Origin: Thermaceae bacterium
Lineage (GTDB): Bacteria > Deinococcota > Deinococci > Deinococcales > Marinithermaceae
NCBI GenBank assembly: GCA_027023115.1
Contig: JALVWZ010000254.1
Span: 1-9,692 of the forward strand
Direction of reading: 5' to 3'
DNA: 9,692 nucleotides
Part shown: piece by piece, positions 1-6,976 of the stretch
How positions within the stretch are numbered: the first letter of the stretch is position 1
Layout of the letters: every line of letters starts with the position of its first letter
Notes under the pieces: model-generated
Seen by the model: only the letters and a program-made list of their open reading frames with translations
Told to the model about the DNA's origin: nothing
The model's database searches: none
Program-made: the position numbers and the translations under genes

Positions 1-69
1 TTCGAGGCCAACGTGGTCATCTCGACCAGCATGTTCGTATTTACTTTGCTGGACGTACTTACGCGCTAG
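1..69 (+). CDS. C-terminal end of an unidentified, probably membrane, protein (partial)
   Basis: Frame 1 is open from the window edge to a TAG at 67-69 and encodes 22 residues ending ...STSMFVFTLLDVLTR. The peptide is hydrophobic and could be the last membrane helix of a transporter. It weakly resembles the end of AEC-type (auxin efflux carrier) permeases, but 22 residues cannot settle that. The stop lies 11 nt inside the convergent hslO frame, so the two genes share their 3' ends and leave no room for a separate terminator. It could also be chance open frame. The reasons to keep it are the membrane-like composition and its position exactly where a convergent neighbour would end. Confidence 0.45.
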   Translation, partial: FEANVVISTSMFVFTLLDVLTR

Positions 70-1081
70 GGCTCTCCGGCAGCTGCACCGGCGTGCCGCA
101 TTTGCAAACCCGGCCGGGAAACACCATCTCCACGCCATCGCTGCGCTTTTTGTACCAAAGCTCGCCGCAGACCGGACAGCGCACCTCTTGCGAACCCAGG
201 CTCGTAAGCTCGACGGGCGAAAAGCGGTAGACTTCGCCACACCAGCGGCATACCACCTCGGCGCCACCGTCTTCCTTGACCATCTTTTCACGTTCCGCCG
301 GCGGAAAGAAGGCCAGCGTTGCGAGGGCCTTTTCGCGGCTGCAGCGACACTCGAAACGCAGCGGCACCTCACCCGCGGCGTAACCCAGCGGGCGCAGGTC
401 GGTCCACTCGAGCCCCAGCCCTTCCATGACCGCCTCCGTCGCCCCCTGCAGGCCGCGCTCAACTAGTAACTCCGTAAACGACGGCAGCCGCCGCAGGTTT
501 TCTTCCAGGCCGGCCAGAACTTCCTCGCCGGCCCCCGGCAAGACCTGCACCACCAGCCCGCCCGCCGCCTCCACCAAGCCTCCGGCCGCCAGACGAACGC
601 CCAGCAATACCGCTGAGGGCGCTTGCTCGCTCTGCCATAGGTAGTGCGCCAGGTCCTCGGCGATCTCGCCGCTCACCAGCGGCACGGTGGAGTCGAACTG
701 CTCGCCGCCCGCCAGGGCCCTGATCACCCGCAGCTCCCCGCGCCCCACCAGCGCGCCCACGTTCAGCTTGCCGTCCGGTCGCAGCTCGGCGCTGGCCGCC
801 GGCTCGTGGACGTAACCGCGCAGCGCCCCGTCCAGCCCCGCCTCGGCCACTATGCCTCCCACCGGGCCGTCGCCGCTGATTATCAGGGTTACCCGCTCGC
901 GCGGGGTCTTACTGAGCAAAAAGGCCAGTAAGGCCGCGCCGGTGAGCGCTCGCCCCAGCGCCGCCGTGGCCGTGGGCGAGGTATGGTGCCGCTGCCGGGC
1001 CGTGGCGACCACGTCGGTGGTCTCGGCGGCCAGTACCCTTAGCTGGCCGCCTGCGGCCAGGCCTCGCAACAACCTGCCCAC
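59..1081 (-). CDS. hslO: Hsp33 redox-regulated chaperone with a C-terminal extension
   Basis: Cytosolic holdase chaperone that is inactive when reduced and zinc-bound, and is switched on by oxidation of its zinc-centre cysteines under oxidative and unfolding stress. The N-terminal domain starts MGRLLRGLAAGGQLRVLAAET, as is usual for the family. The canonical zinc centre is visible as C245-x-C247 and C278-x-x-C281, with the same 31-residue spacing from second to third Cys as in E. coli. The protein has 340 residues against about 290 for typical members. The excess lies after C281 and carries four more cysteines, C302-x-x-C305 and C326-x-C328. The start is GTG at 1081, 1 nt after the coaD stop, with a GGAGG 6 nt upstream inside the coaD 3' end, so translation is probably coupled. 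It is the last gene of the rsmD-coaD-hslO run. The family call is firm; the role of the tail is unknown. Confidence 0.95.
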   Translation of the reverse strand: MGRLLRGLAAGGQLRVLAAETTDVVATARQRHHTSPTATAALGRALTGAALLAFLLSKTPRERVTLIISGDGPVGGIVAEAGLDGALRGYVHEPAASAELRPDGKLNVGALVGRGELRVIRALAGGEQFDSTVPLVSGEIAEDLAHYLWQSEQAPSAVLLGVRLAAGGLVEAAGGLVVQVLPGAGEEVLAGLEENLRRLPSFTELLVERGLQGATEAVMEGLGLEWTDLRPLGYAAGEVPLRFECRCSREKALATLAFFPPAEREKMVKEDGGAEVVCRWCGEVYRFSPVELTSLGSQEVRCPVCGELWYKKRSDGVEMVFPGRVCKCGTPVQLPESPSA

Positions 1082-1082
1082 G

Positions 1083-2090
<1,008 letters not shown>

Positions 2091-2098
<8 letters not shown>

Positions 2099-3668
2099 CA
2101 CCCTCACCGTAAACCCCGGGCACCAGTTCCGCCACCCGGCTCACCTCGGCGTCGATTACGTCGAGGGTCATCAGCATGTCCAGGTGGGCCGCGCTCGAGG
2201 CCCGGCTCTCCGGCTGGTCCTTGAGCCGCTCCAGGTGAGCCAGGCGCAAACGCTGCAGGTAGGCCTCGGTTTCGGCCCGGCCGGCCAGCACCTCGGCGGC
2301 CAGGTCCTTGTTGCCGGTCGCCAGCGCGGTAAAGGCCTCCTGCATTCGCGCGTGCACCCGTCGCGCCGCCTCCGAAAGTTCGGCGCGCCCCTCGGGGCTG
2401 AACTCGAGCCCCTGCTGCCGCAGCTTGTTCTGCTGCTTGAGCAGGCGGCGGATCTGATCGGCCAGGTGCTCCAGCTCGCCCGCCAGCAATAGCAGCTTTT
2501 CGGCGGCGTCGTTCTCGCCTACCTGGCTGCGCAGACGCGCCAGATACATCACCACCGCCTGGGTGAGACGGTCAACTTTCTCTTCACGCGCCTGTACGTC
2601 GTCTATGTCGCCCTCGCCGGTCTCGAGGATCCGCACCGTATCGGCCATCATCCCCTGCACGTGGTCGGAAATGCGCACCACTTCGCGCAGCGCCAGGCTA
2701 AGCGCCAAAGCCGGCGATCCAAGCGCCTCTTCGGAGAGATACTTGGGAGCTATCACCCGCTTGCGTTCCGGAACCAAACGCTCCAGCAAACGCGCCAACC
2801 AGGGGATGAAAGGCAGCGCCAGAATGCCGGCTAGTAGGTTGAAAAAGGTATGAGCGTTGGCCACCTGCCGCGCCGCGCCTCCACCCAGAGCGGCTACCGC
2901 GGCGCTGAGCGGGCCCAAAAAGAAAAGCACCGGCACGCCGACAACCGTCTTCCAGATCAGGTGCCCCAGCGCCACCCGGCGCGCCTCGGCCCCCGCCTCC
3001 AGCGATGCCAAAAGCGGGGTAAAGGTGGTGCCCACCGCAGCCCCGACCACCGCCGCCAGGGCCGCCTCGAGGGGTATCCGCCCGGCCACGTAAAACGCCA
3101 TCGCCAGCGCCGCCGCCGCGTTCGATGAGTGCACCAGCATGGTAAAGGCCAGTGCCAGCCCGGCCATCCACAGCGGATTGCTAGCCACCGCGCTCATTGC
3201 CATCTGCATCAAAGGGCCCTGGGTATCGGGGCGCACTGCACCAATCATCACGCTAAGGCCCAAAAAGAAGAGCCCGATGCCGGCCACCGCCCGGCCGGCG
3301 TCGCGAAGCGGCTTGTAGAGCGAGGCGAAGTAGCCCACCGCGACTATCGGCAAGGCGTAGTCGTAGACCCGGAAGGCCGCCAACTGCAAAGCCACCGTGC
3401 CGCCGGCTATGGCTCCCATGCTCATCGCCAGACCCTCGGCCACCGCTAGCACCCCGGCTTCCACCAGGCTGATCACGGTCACCGAGAGGGCGGTGCCGCT
3501 TTGGACCACCGCGGTCACCAACAGGCCGGCGGTAAAAGCCCGCACCACCCCTTTGGTGGCGCGGCTCAGCCACAGGCGCAGCGAGGAGCCGCCCAGGGCC
3601 TCGAGGGCGTTGCTGGCCTGCTTGAGGCCGATCAAGAAGATTGCGAGACCACCTAGCAACGTGAGCAT
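2091..3668 (-). CDS. Na+/phosphate cotransporter family protein with PhoU-like C-terminal domain
   Basis: Probable inner-membrane Na+-coupled phosphate (or related anion) transporter of the NptA/YjbB type, 525 residues. Residues 1-300 form two related multi-helix halves, and residues about 320-500 form a helical, charged PhoU-like domain facing the cytosol. The family repeats are present but altered. The first QSS motif reads QSG (56-58) and the second HSS (180-182). The GANIGTT-type motifs read GAIAGGT (85-91) and GAAVGTT (209-215). The conserved AHTxFN segment is intact (AHTFFN, near 272-277). ATG at 3668 has a strong ribosome-binding site, GGAGGAA, at 3671-3677. The gene heads the run with rsmD, coaD and hslO, which it overlaps by 8 nt at rsmD. 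The changed motifs leave the transported substrate uncertain. Confidence 0.9.
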
Positions 3669-3704
3669 GCTTCCTCCAGCCTACAACCGCCCGGCGGCGG
3701 GCCC

Positions 3705-3728
3705 AAAAAAGGGGCTCCGAAGAGCCCC
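3705..3728 (-). terminator. Intrinsic terminator after tRNA-Pro
   Basis: Read on the minus strand, GGGGCTC-TTCG-GAGCCCC forms a perfect 7-bp stem closed by a stable TTCG tetraloop, followed directly by six T residues. It starts 8 nt after the encoded CCA end of the tRNA, so it ends the tRNA transcript. A second small GC hairpin (3689-3702, GCCCG/CGGGC) follows it, just before the ribosome-binding site of the transporter gene. Confidence 0.92.
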
Positions 3729-3736
3729 CTGGCGTT

Positions 3737-3813
<77 letters not shown>

Positions 3814-3826
3814 ACGCGCAAAATTA

Positions 3827-3855
3827 AGTGTACGGTCAAGAATATCGCCTGTCAA
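3827..3855 (-). promoter_or_regulatory. Sigma70-type promoter of tRNA-Pro
   Basis: On the minus strand a perfect -35 box TTGACA (3850-3855) is followed by a 17-nt spacer and a -10 box TACACT (3827-3832, four of six consensus bases). A start site near 3820 would give a leader of about 7 nt before the tRNA. It lies in the 47-nt gap between the HsdR remnant and the tRNA. Confidence 0.8.
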
Positions 3856-3860
3856 GGCAA

Positions 3861-4136
3861 TCAGCTCGATTTTTCCTGCGAGAGTAATCCAAACAGCTTG
3901 TCAACCACGAAGCTCCTGAAGTCTTCTCGCGAGGTGAACTCTTTATAAAGCTGGGTATGGTCCATCATGTACTCCAGCACCAGCCGCCTGACGGCCCGGT
4001 CCACCTCTATGCGCGCGTTTTGTGGGTCGCCCTGCTCGAGGGCGTTTTTCACCTTCTCGTCAGCCCGCAGTTTTTCGGGCATCTCCTCGAACACGAACCG
4101 GCGAACCTTGTCCTCGTCGCGCCAGTCAGTGTTGCT
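3861..4136 (-). pseudogene. hsdR: C-terminal remnant of a type I restriction enzyme R subunit (HsdR)
   Basis: The minus-strand frame is open from just after a TGA at 4137-4139 to the TGA at 3861-3863. The peptide begins SNTDWRDEDKVRRFVFEEMP and later has RRLVLEYMMDHTQLYKEF and [13 protein letters not shown]. From memory this is the pattern of the extreme C-terminus of type I HsdR proteins (WxDEDKVRRF...DHTELxKQF...F), which are about 1000 residues long. No helicase or nuclease domain, hsdM or hsdS is present here, and the three minus frames upstream to 4260 show no further HsdR-like sequence. It is therefore the tail left after deletion or insertion. A GTG at 4094 could start a 77-residue product, but its ribosome-binding site is poor. 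The family assignment is by motif memory only. Confidence 0.7.
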
Positions 4137-4250
4137 TCAATCGCTCTGCGAACGAGAGTCGAATCTTGCCCAATGAAGGGTTGCCGACACCTGCCGATAC
4201 GCCCGGCTCAAGCCATCGCCAATCTGTTTGCCCGCGGGCAGCTTGAAACG

Positions 4251-4283
4251 CGCAAAGAACGGGCGGGGCACAGGCCCCGCCCG
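4251..4283 (-). terminator. Intrinsic terminator of the DUF2202 gene
   Basis: A perfect 10-bp inverted repeat, CGGGCGGGGC and GCCCCGCCCG (4260-4269 and 4274-4283), has a 4-nt loop. On the minus strand it is followed by the T-rich TTCTTTG. It starts 17 nt after the stop codon of the DUF2202 gene. Confidence 0.85.
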
Positions 4284-4299
4284 ACTATGTGAATCTGTT

Positions 4300-4905
4300 C
4301 TACTGGCGTCCGCGCCGTTGCCCCTGGCCCTGGCGGTTCCCACAACCTTGGCCCTGGCCGCCATGGCTCATCCCGAGCTCTTGCATCTCAGCTTTGGTCA
4401 GAGTGCCACCGTTTTCTGCCGCTGCCTGGAAGGCCGGGAGGTGCTTTTCCTTGGAAGCCCGCCTTAGGTTTTCGAAGACTCGCATCGCATCGGGATAGCC
4501 GGAAACGGCGCCAATCAAACGATCGTACATCGCAACGTTCTCCACTTCGCCCCTGGCCCATGCCCGGGCTGCTTCCTCAAGGCTCTCGGGGGCCTGCACC
4601 TTACCGATGTAGGGGTTTTCCTTGGGGTAAGCAACGCCGTACCTGTCGAGCAGCCGCTTCAACGCCTCGATGTGCCGGCCCTCTGCCTCACGGATCGATA
4701 CGTAGGGTTCTACCTCACCGAACTTATCGATGACCGCGTTGTACATCGCATAGGCCGCGTATTCGCCCTCGGGTCCGGTTAGCGCCTCAAGAATTGCCTC
4801 CTTGGCCGATTCTGATAGGCTCGAGGTGCTGGGCTGAGCCGCAAAAACCAGGCCAAATGCTCCGAGTACCGCTATGATCGCGAGGATGATCTTGTTTCTT
4901 TTCAT
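4300..4905 (-). CDS. Exported DUF2202 (ferritin-like) protein
   Basis: 201-residue protein with a clear Sec signal peptide: MKRNK, then a hydrophobic stretch to about residue 21, then an AxA-type site near VFAAQP. The mature part is a helical bundle of the DUF2202, ferritin-like type. Acidic and histidine residues sit where a di-iron or other metal site is expected: GEY at 47-49, EAEGRH at 73-78 (ExxH), GEVEN at 119-123 and EKH at 153-155. The tail is rich in Gly, Gln and Arg, with one Cys (from about residue 180). ATG at 4905 has an AAGGAG ribosome-binding site at 4915-4920. It is followed by its own terminator and probably forms a single-gene unit. The family's function is not established; metal binding or oxidant defence outside the cytosol is an inference. 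Confidence 0.88.
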   Translation of the reverse strand: MKRNKIILAIIAVLGAFGLVFAAQPSTSSLSESAKEAILEALTGPEGEYAAYAMYNAVIDKFGEVEPYVSIREAEGRHIEALKRLLDRYGVAYPKENPYIGKVQAPESLEEAARAWARGEVENVAMYDRLIGAVSGYPDAMRVFENLRRASKEKHLPAFQAAAENGGTLTKAEMQELGMSHGGQGQGCGNRQGQGQRRGRQ

Positions 4906-5155
4906 CGTTCTCTTCTCCTTTGCGCCCCTCAGGGCTGGCTCAAGCTTAGTGGTGGCAGCTTAATGTTTGGTTAATGCTAATGGTAGTCAGGATGAATATC
5001 TCCTGAAGTACTGGTTTTTTTCAAGGCGCGCCATTCGTTATTGCCCTACGCGCAATACGCCATACGAGCTCGTTTTTGACTTGACTAGGCCACTTAGCTT
5101 AGCGAATGCCTTTGGTGCGCGTATATCGAAACCATTTCGCTCATCAAGTCAGCCC
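4906..5155. other. Intergenic region with TTAATG repeats and a short heptamer tract
   Basis: No convincing gene is present. At 4960-4983 TTAATG occurs twice with an 11-bp period, followed by a closely spaced CTAATGG. This is upstream of the DUF2202 gene and could be a response-regulator site. At 5029-5070 a degenerate 7-nt pattern is seen (CGCCATT, CGTTATT ... GCGCAAT, ACGCCAT, ACGAGCT). I could not choose a convincing -35/-10 pair for the DUF2202 gene. Confidence 0.5.
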
Positions 5156-5707
5156 TCAGTTGCCACTTTTCATCACTAATACCGAGCATTTAGCCGCCAG
5201 CAGCAAATAGCCTGCCCCGGCAAGAGCCAATAGCAGCTTGAAAACGGCGGCGCTAATGCCGTAGCGGCTGCAAATCAGCCAGCCTACGTCGGCCAGGTCC
5301 ACTCCGGTTTCGGCGTGGACGGCGGCAATGTTTACCGGCAGAACATGCACAACCTGTACCGCCGCGTCCAGCAGGAATACGCCCAACCAGACCCAGGCAT
5401 AAGCCCCGCGCAGGCGGTGATAACGCGCCAGCAGGTAAAGCGAGACCCAAAATACGAGCTGCGTCGTCAACACGCCGCCAAGCGGCACCAGGACGCGGCT
5501 CCAGTAACCGAGCCCGGCCGCATTGTAGTGGTTGCAGCCAATGCAACGAAGACCGTGCGGTCCGAACTCTACCAACCGGTAATAAGCGCTGTGGTCGCCG
5601 AGAACCCAGGACATGGCGGTATGGCCTAGCTCGTGCAGGTTGATCATCAAGAAGACAGATAGCAAGAGAACCAGCAAAACTCCTAGTGTCTTCTGCGTGA
5701 TCTCCAT
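5156..5707 (-). CDS. Small integral membrane protein with HELGH motif, M50-like putative metalloprotease
   Basis: 183 residues with about four hydrophobic segments: 8-24, 71-93, 102-127 and 151-172. The first runs into NLHELGHTAMSWVLGD, where HELGH (25-29) fits the HExxH zinc motif of site-2-protease-like (M50) membrane peptidases. The family's second, aspartate-bearing motif (NxxPxPxxDG) is not recognisable; DAAVQ (114-118) or the later VDLAD (137-140) would be the only candidates for a third ligand. A CIGC pair lies at 55-58 between the first two segments. ATG at 5707 has no visible Shine-Dalgarno sequence. A TAGAAT box lies 10 nt upstream on the minus strand, which would fit a nearly leaderless transcript as is common in Deinococcota. 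Substrate unknown; it may be an inactive relative. Confidence 0.7.
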   Translation of the reverse strand: MEITQKTLGVLLVLLLSVFLMINLHELGHTAMSWVLGDHSAYYRLVEFGPHGLRCIGCNHYNAAGLGYWSRVLVPLGGVLTTQLVFWVSLYLLARYHRLRGAYAWVWLGVFLLDAAVQVVHVLPVNIAAVHAETGVDLADVGWLICSRYGISAAVFKLLLALAGAGYLLLAAKCSVLVMKSGN

Positions 5708-5939
5708 TTGTGCGACAATTCTACCGCAGCAGACTTACGACAGCCGTATGTATTTAACTGCGGCTTCGCGCCGGTCCACTCATATATTGCCATTTCTCTT
5801 TCTCTAAAGGATTTCGGTACGCCTCCCCAACACCTGCACCGTAGCCGTAATTTCCCGTCACGTTGCTCACCAGGTCCCTCCAATAGAAAGCCAAAAGCGG
5901 GGCATGGCGCTTCTACAAGGCCACAAGCCGCGTGCCTAC

Positions 5940-5973
5940 CATGCCTCCCCCAGTGGGGGAGGTGGGGGGCATG
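5940..5973. repeat. Hairpin element, CCTCCCCC/GGGGGAGG
   Basis: CCTCCCCC (5944-5951) and GGGGGAGG (5955-5962) form a perfect 8-bp stem with a 3-nt loop. CATGCC (5940-5945) can pair instead with GGCATG (5968-5973), so two alternative folds compete. A related hairpin occurs at 6111. Confidence 0.75.
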
Positions 5974-6029
5974 ATTCGACGCTGGACGTCTGGCTAAGGC
6001 AACGCCCAAAACCCACACCCTGGCCCTCT

Positions 6030-6064
6030 CCGAAGGGGAGGGAGATTTATTTTGCAACAAGCTA
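6030..6064. repeat. 35-bp direct repeat, copy 1
   Basis: This stretch, beginning CCGAAGGGGAGGGAG and ending GCAACAAGCTA, is identical at all 35 positions to 6222-6256, 192 bp to the right. Its left part can form a hairpin (CCCTCTCC-GAA-GGGGAGGG, one mismatch). It runs into a heptamer tract. Confidence 0.9.
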
Positions 6065-6098
6065 TGGGCCACGAGCTGCAAGCTACGGGCCACGATCC
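6057..6098. repeat. Heptanucleotide tract 1, six units
   Basis: Six consecutive 7-nt units are ACAAGCT, ATGGGCC, ACGAGCT, GCAAGCT, ACGGGCC and ACGATCC, approximately ACRRGCY. The period is exactly 7 nt without slips. Confidence 0.8.
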
Positions 6099-6110
6099 TA
6101 TTTTTTGCTT

Positions 6111-6142
6111 CCCCCAGCGGGGGATGTGGCGGCGAAGCCGCC
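6111..6142. repeat. Paired hairpins, CCCCC/GGGGG and GGCGGC/GCCGCC
   Basis: CCCCC-AGC-GGGGG (6111-6123) is followed by GGCGGC-GAA-GCCGCC (6128-6142), a perfect 6-bp stem with a 3-nt loop. The first resembles the hairpin at 5944 and starts the second copy of the same composite arrangement. Confidence 0.75.
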
Positions 6143-6193
6143 GGAGGGGGGTTGTTGGTGGGATGCAGGAAGCGGGCGAGCCGCGACTTGGCA

Positions 6194-6205
6194 CCAGACG
6201 TCTGG
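6194..6205. repeat. 12-bp perfect palindrome CCAGACGTCTGG
   Basis: The palindrome is followed by CTTAGGCAGC. At 5983-5993 the first composite copy has the related TGGACGTCTGG followed by CTAAGGCAAC, so it belongs to the repeated unit. Confidence 0.7.
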
Positions 6206-6221
6206 CTTAGGCAGCCCCCCC

Positions 6222-6256
6222 CCGAAGGGGAGGGAGATTTATTTTGCAACAAGCTA
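6222..6256. repeat. 35-bp direct repeat, copy 2
   Basis: Identical to 6030-6064. As in copy 1, it leads into a heptamer tract (from 6249). Confidence 0.9.
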
Positions 6257-6336
6257 CGAGCCACGGGCTATCCCGTCGCTGACACCACGCACCACGAACC
6301 ACGCACCAAGAACTTATGTGGCGGACATACGGGTCC
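6249..6336. repeat. Heptamer tract 2 and module A
   Basis: Units in one unbroken 7-nt phase include ACAAGCT, ACGAGCC, ACGGGCT, ATCCCGT, then ACCACGC, ACCACGA, ACCACGC and ACCAAGA. They end in GGCGGACATACGGGTCC (6320-6336). The same order of units recurs 262 bp to the right (module B). Confidence 0.8.
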
Positions 6337-6350
6337 TCACCAGCGACGAG

Positions 6351-6395
6351 ATGTACTACAAGTTACAAGCCACAAGCTACAAGCTACTTGCCGCC
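6351..6395. repeat. Heptamer tract 3
   Basis: Units are ATGTACT, ACAAGTT, ACAAGCC, ACAAGCT, ACAAGCT and ACTTGCC, followed by GCC. Most of 6365-6395 recurs at 6640-6670. Confidence 0.8.
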
Positions 6396-6406
6396 TTTCC
6401 CCGATT

Positions 6407-6444
6407 CCCCGGACGAGGCCGGACGCGTCGGCCGAGATCCGGGG
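6407..6444. repeat. Long imperfect hairpin with nested palindrome
   Basis: CCCCGGA (6407-6413) pairs with TCCGGGG (6438-6444). Inside it GGCCG (6417-6421) pairs with CGGCC (6429-6433), and GACGCGTC (6422-6429) is itself palindromic. Confidence 0.7.
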
Positions 6445-6474
6445 TCCATGCCGCACGAGCCGCCAAGACTCTGT

Positions 6475-6508
6475 CGCCGTCGTCCCGTTCGCGCCGTCGT
6501 CCCGTTCG
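6475..6508. repeat. 17-bp tandem duplication
   Basis: CGCCGTCGTCCCGTTCG occurs twice with no spacer (6475-6491 and 6492-6508), both copies identical. Confidence 0.9.
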
Positions 6509-6517
6509 CAACGAGTT

Positions 6518-6603
6518 GCGTGCTACGGGCCATCCCGTCACCTTCACCACACACTACGAACAACGCAGTACGAACCCGCGGGGCGGACACACGGGTCCGC
6601 CCC
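6518..6603. repeat. Module B: heptamer units and a perfect 9-bp hairpin
   Basis: Units GCGTGCT, ACGGGCC, ATCCCGT, CACCTTC, ACCACAC, ACTACGA, ACAACGC, AGTACGA and ACCCGCG line up without gaps with 6256-6318, at an offset of 262 bp. They are followed by GGGGCGGAC-ACACGG-GTCCGCCCC (6580-6603), a perfect 9-bp stem. In module A the right arm is degenerate. Confidence 0.85.
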
Positions 6604-6639
6604 TACGACAAGACACACCGCGAGTCACGAACAACGACT

Positions 6640-6670
6640 ACAAGCCACAAGCTACAGGCTACTTACCGCT
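6640..6670. repeat. Heptamer tract 4
   Basis: ACAAGCC, ACAAGCT, ACAGGCT and ACTTACC, then CGCT. It matches 6365-6395 except for a few bases, at an offset of 275 bp, so about 13 bp were gained or lost relative to module A. Confidence 0.8.
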
Positions 6671-6674
6671 GTTT

Positions 6675-6855
6675 CGTCATTCCAGCCAAGCGAATCCATG
6701 GCTCGCGCGAGCCAGTCCAGACCGGCGAAGTCCCCGTCGCTCGTGGAGACTTCAAGAAACAATGGTGACGAACAGAGAACAACGATGACGAAGCAGCGCC
6801 CCAACCCCGACCACCGACTCGGTCCTGGACCCCAGCTTTCGCTGGGGTGACGAGG
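6675..6855. repeat. Possible MITE-like element with inverted ends
   Basis: The left end is CGTCATTCCAGCCAAGCG followed by AATCCATGG (6675-6701). The right end (6823-6855), read on the minus strand, is CCTCGTCACCCCAGCGAAAG then CTGGGGTCCAGGA. The two ends are diverged inverted copies of one arm. The right arm forms the hairpin CCCCAGC-TTTC-GCTGGGG (6830-6847). A 14-bp palindrome GGCTCGCGCGAGCC lies at 6700-6713. Read in frame, such arms give the VTPAKAGVQ-like peptide often seen in spurious ORFs of bacterial repeats. No transposase and no clear target-site duplication are visible. Confidence 0.6.
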
Positions 6856-6976
6856 AGTAGGTGGCGCGAACAACGCGTTGGGAAGTTACAGCTAAAAGCT
6901 GCATCTAGAAACGGTCTGCCGCTGCATACCCCCTGATTCTCCAATACGCTGAAAGAAGTTTTGTTAGGCTGAATAC

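Larger units (their letters stand above)
5708..6976. other. Repeat-rich intergenic island of about 1.27 kb without genes
   Basis: Long open frames cross this region on both strands, but their products are low-complexity runs such as ATSYKPQ- or TTNHEPR-like heptads. These arise whenever a 7-nt repeat is read in triplets. No start has a credible ribosome-binding site and no domain is recognisable. Nothing stands out in 5708-5930. From 5940 to 6900 short repeats and hairpins follow one another; they are listed separately. The region separates minus-strand genes from the plus-strand gene at 6977. Confidence 0.8.

Noticed and set aside
5683..6264. A 193-codon minus-strand open frame running into the M50-like gene
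   Set aside because: Its sequence is the translation of the repeat elements (Pro/Ser-rich, SPSGGG-type runs) and it overlaps the better supported membrane protein gene.
6057..6670. CRISPR array
   Set aside because: The repeats are 7-nt units or irregular modules; there are no 20-40 bp repeats separated by unique spacers of constant length, and no cas genes.
5904..6788. A 294-codon plus-strand open frame, with several overlapping frames in the same region
   Set aside because: It consists of low-complexity peptides produced by 7-nt repeats and hairpins, spans several unrelated repeat types, and has no ribosome-binding site or recognisable domain.
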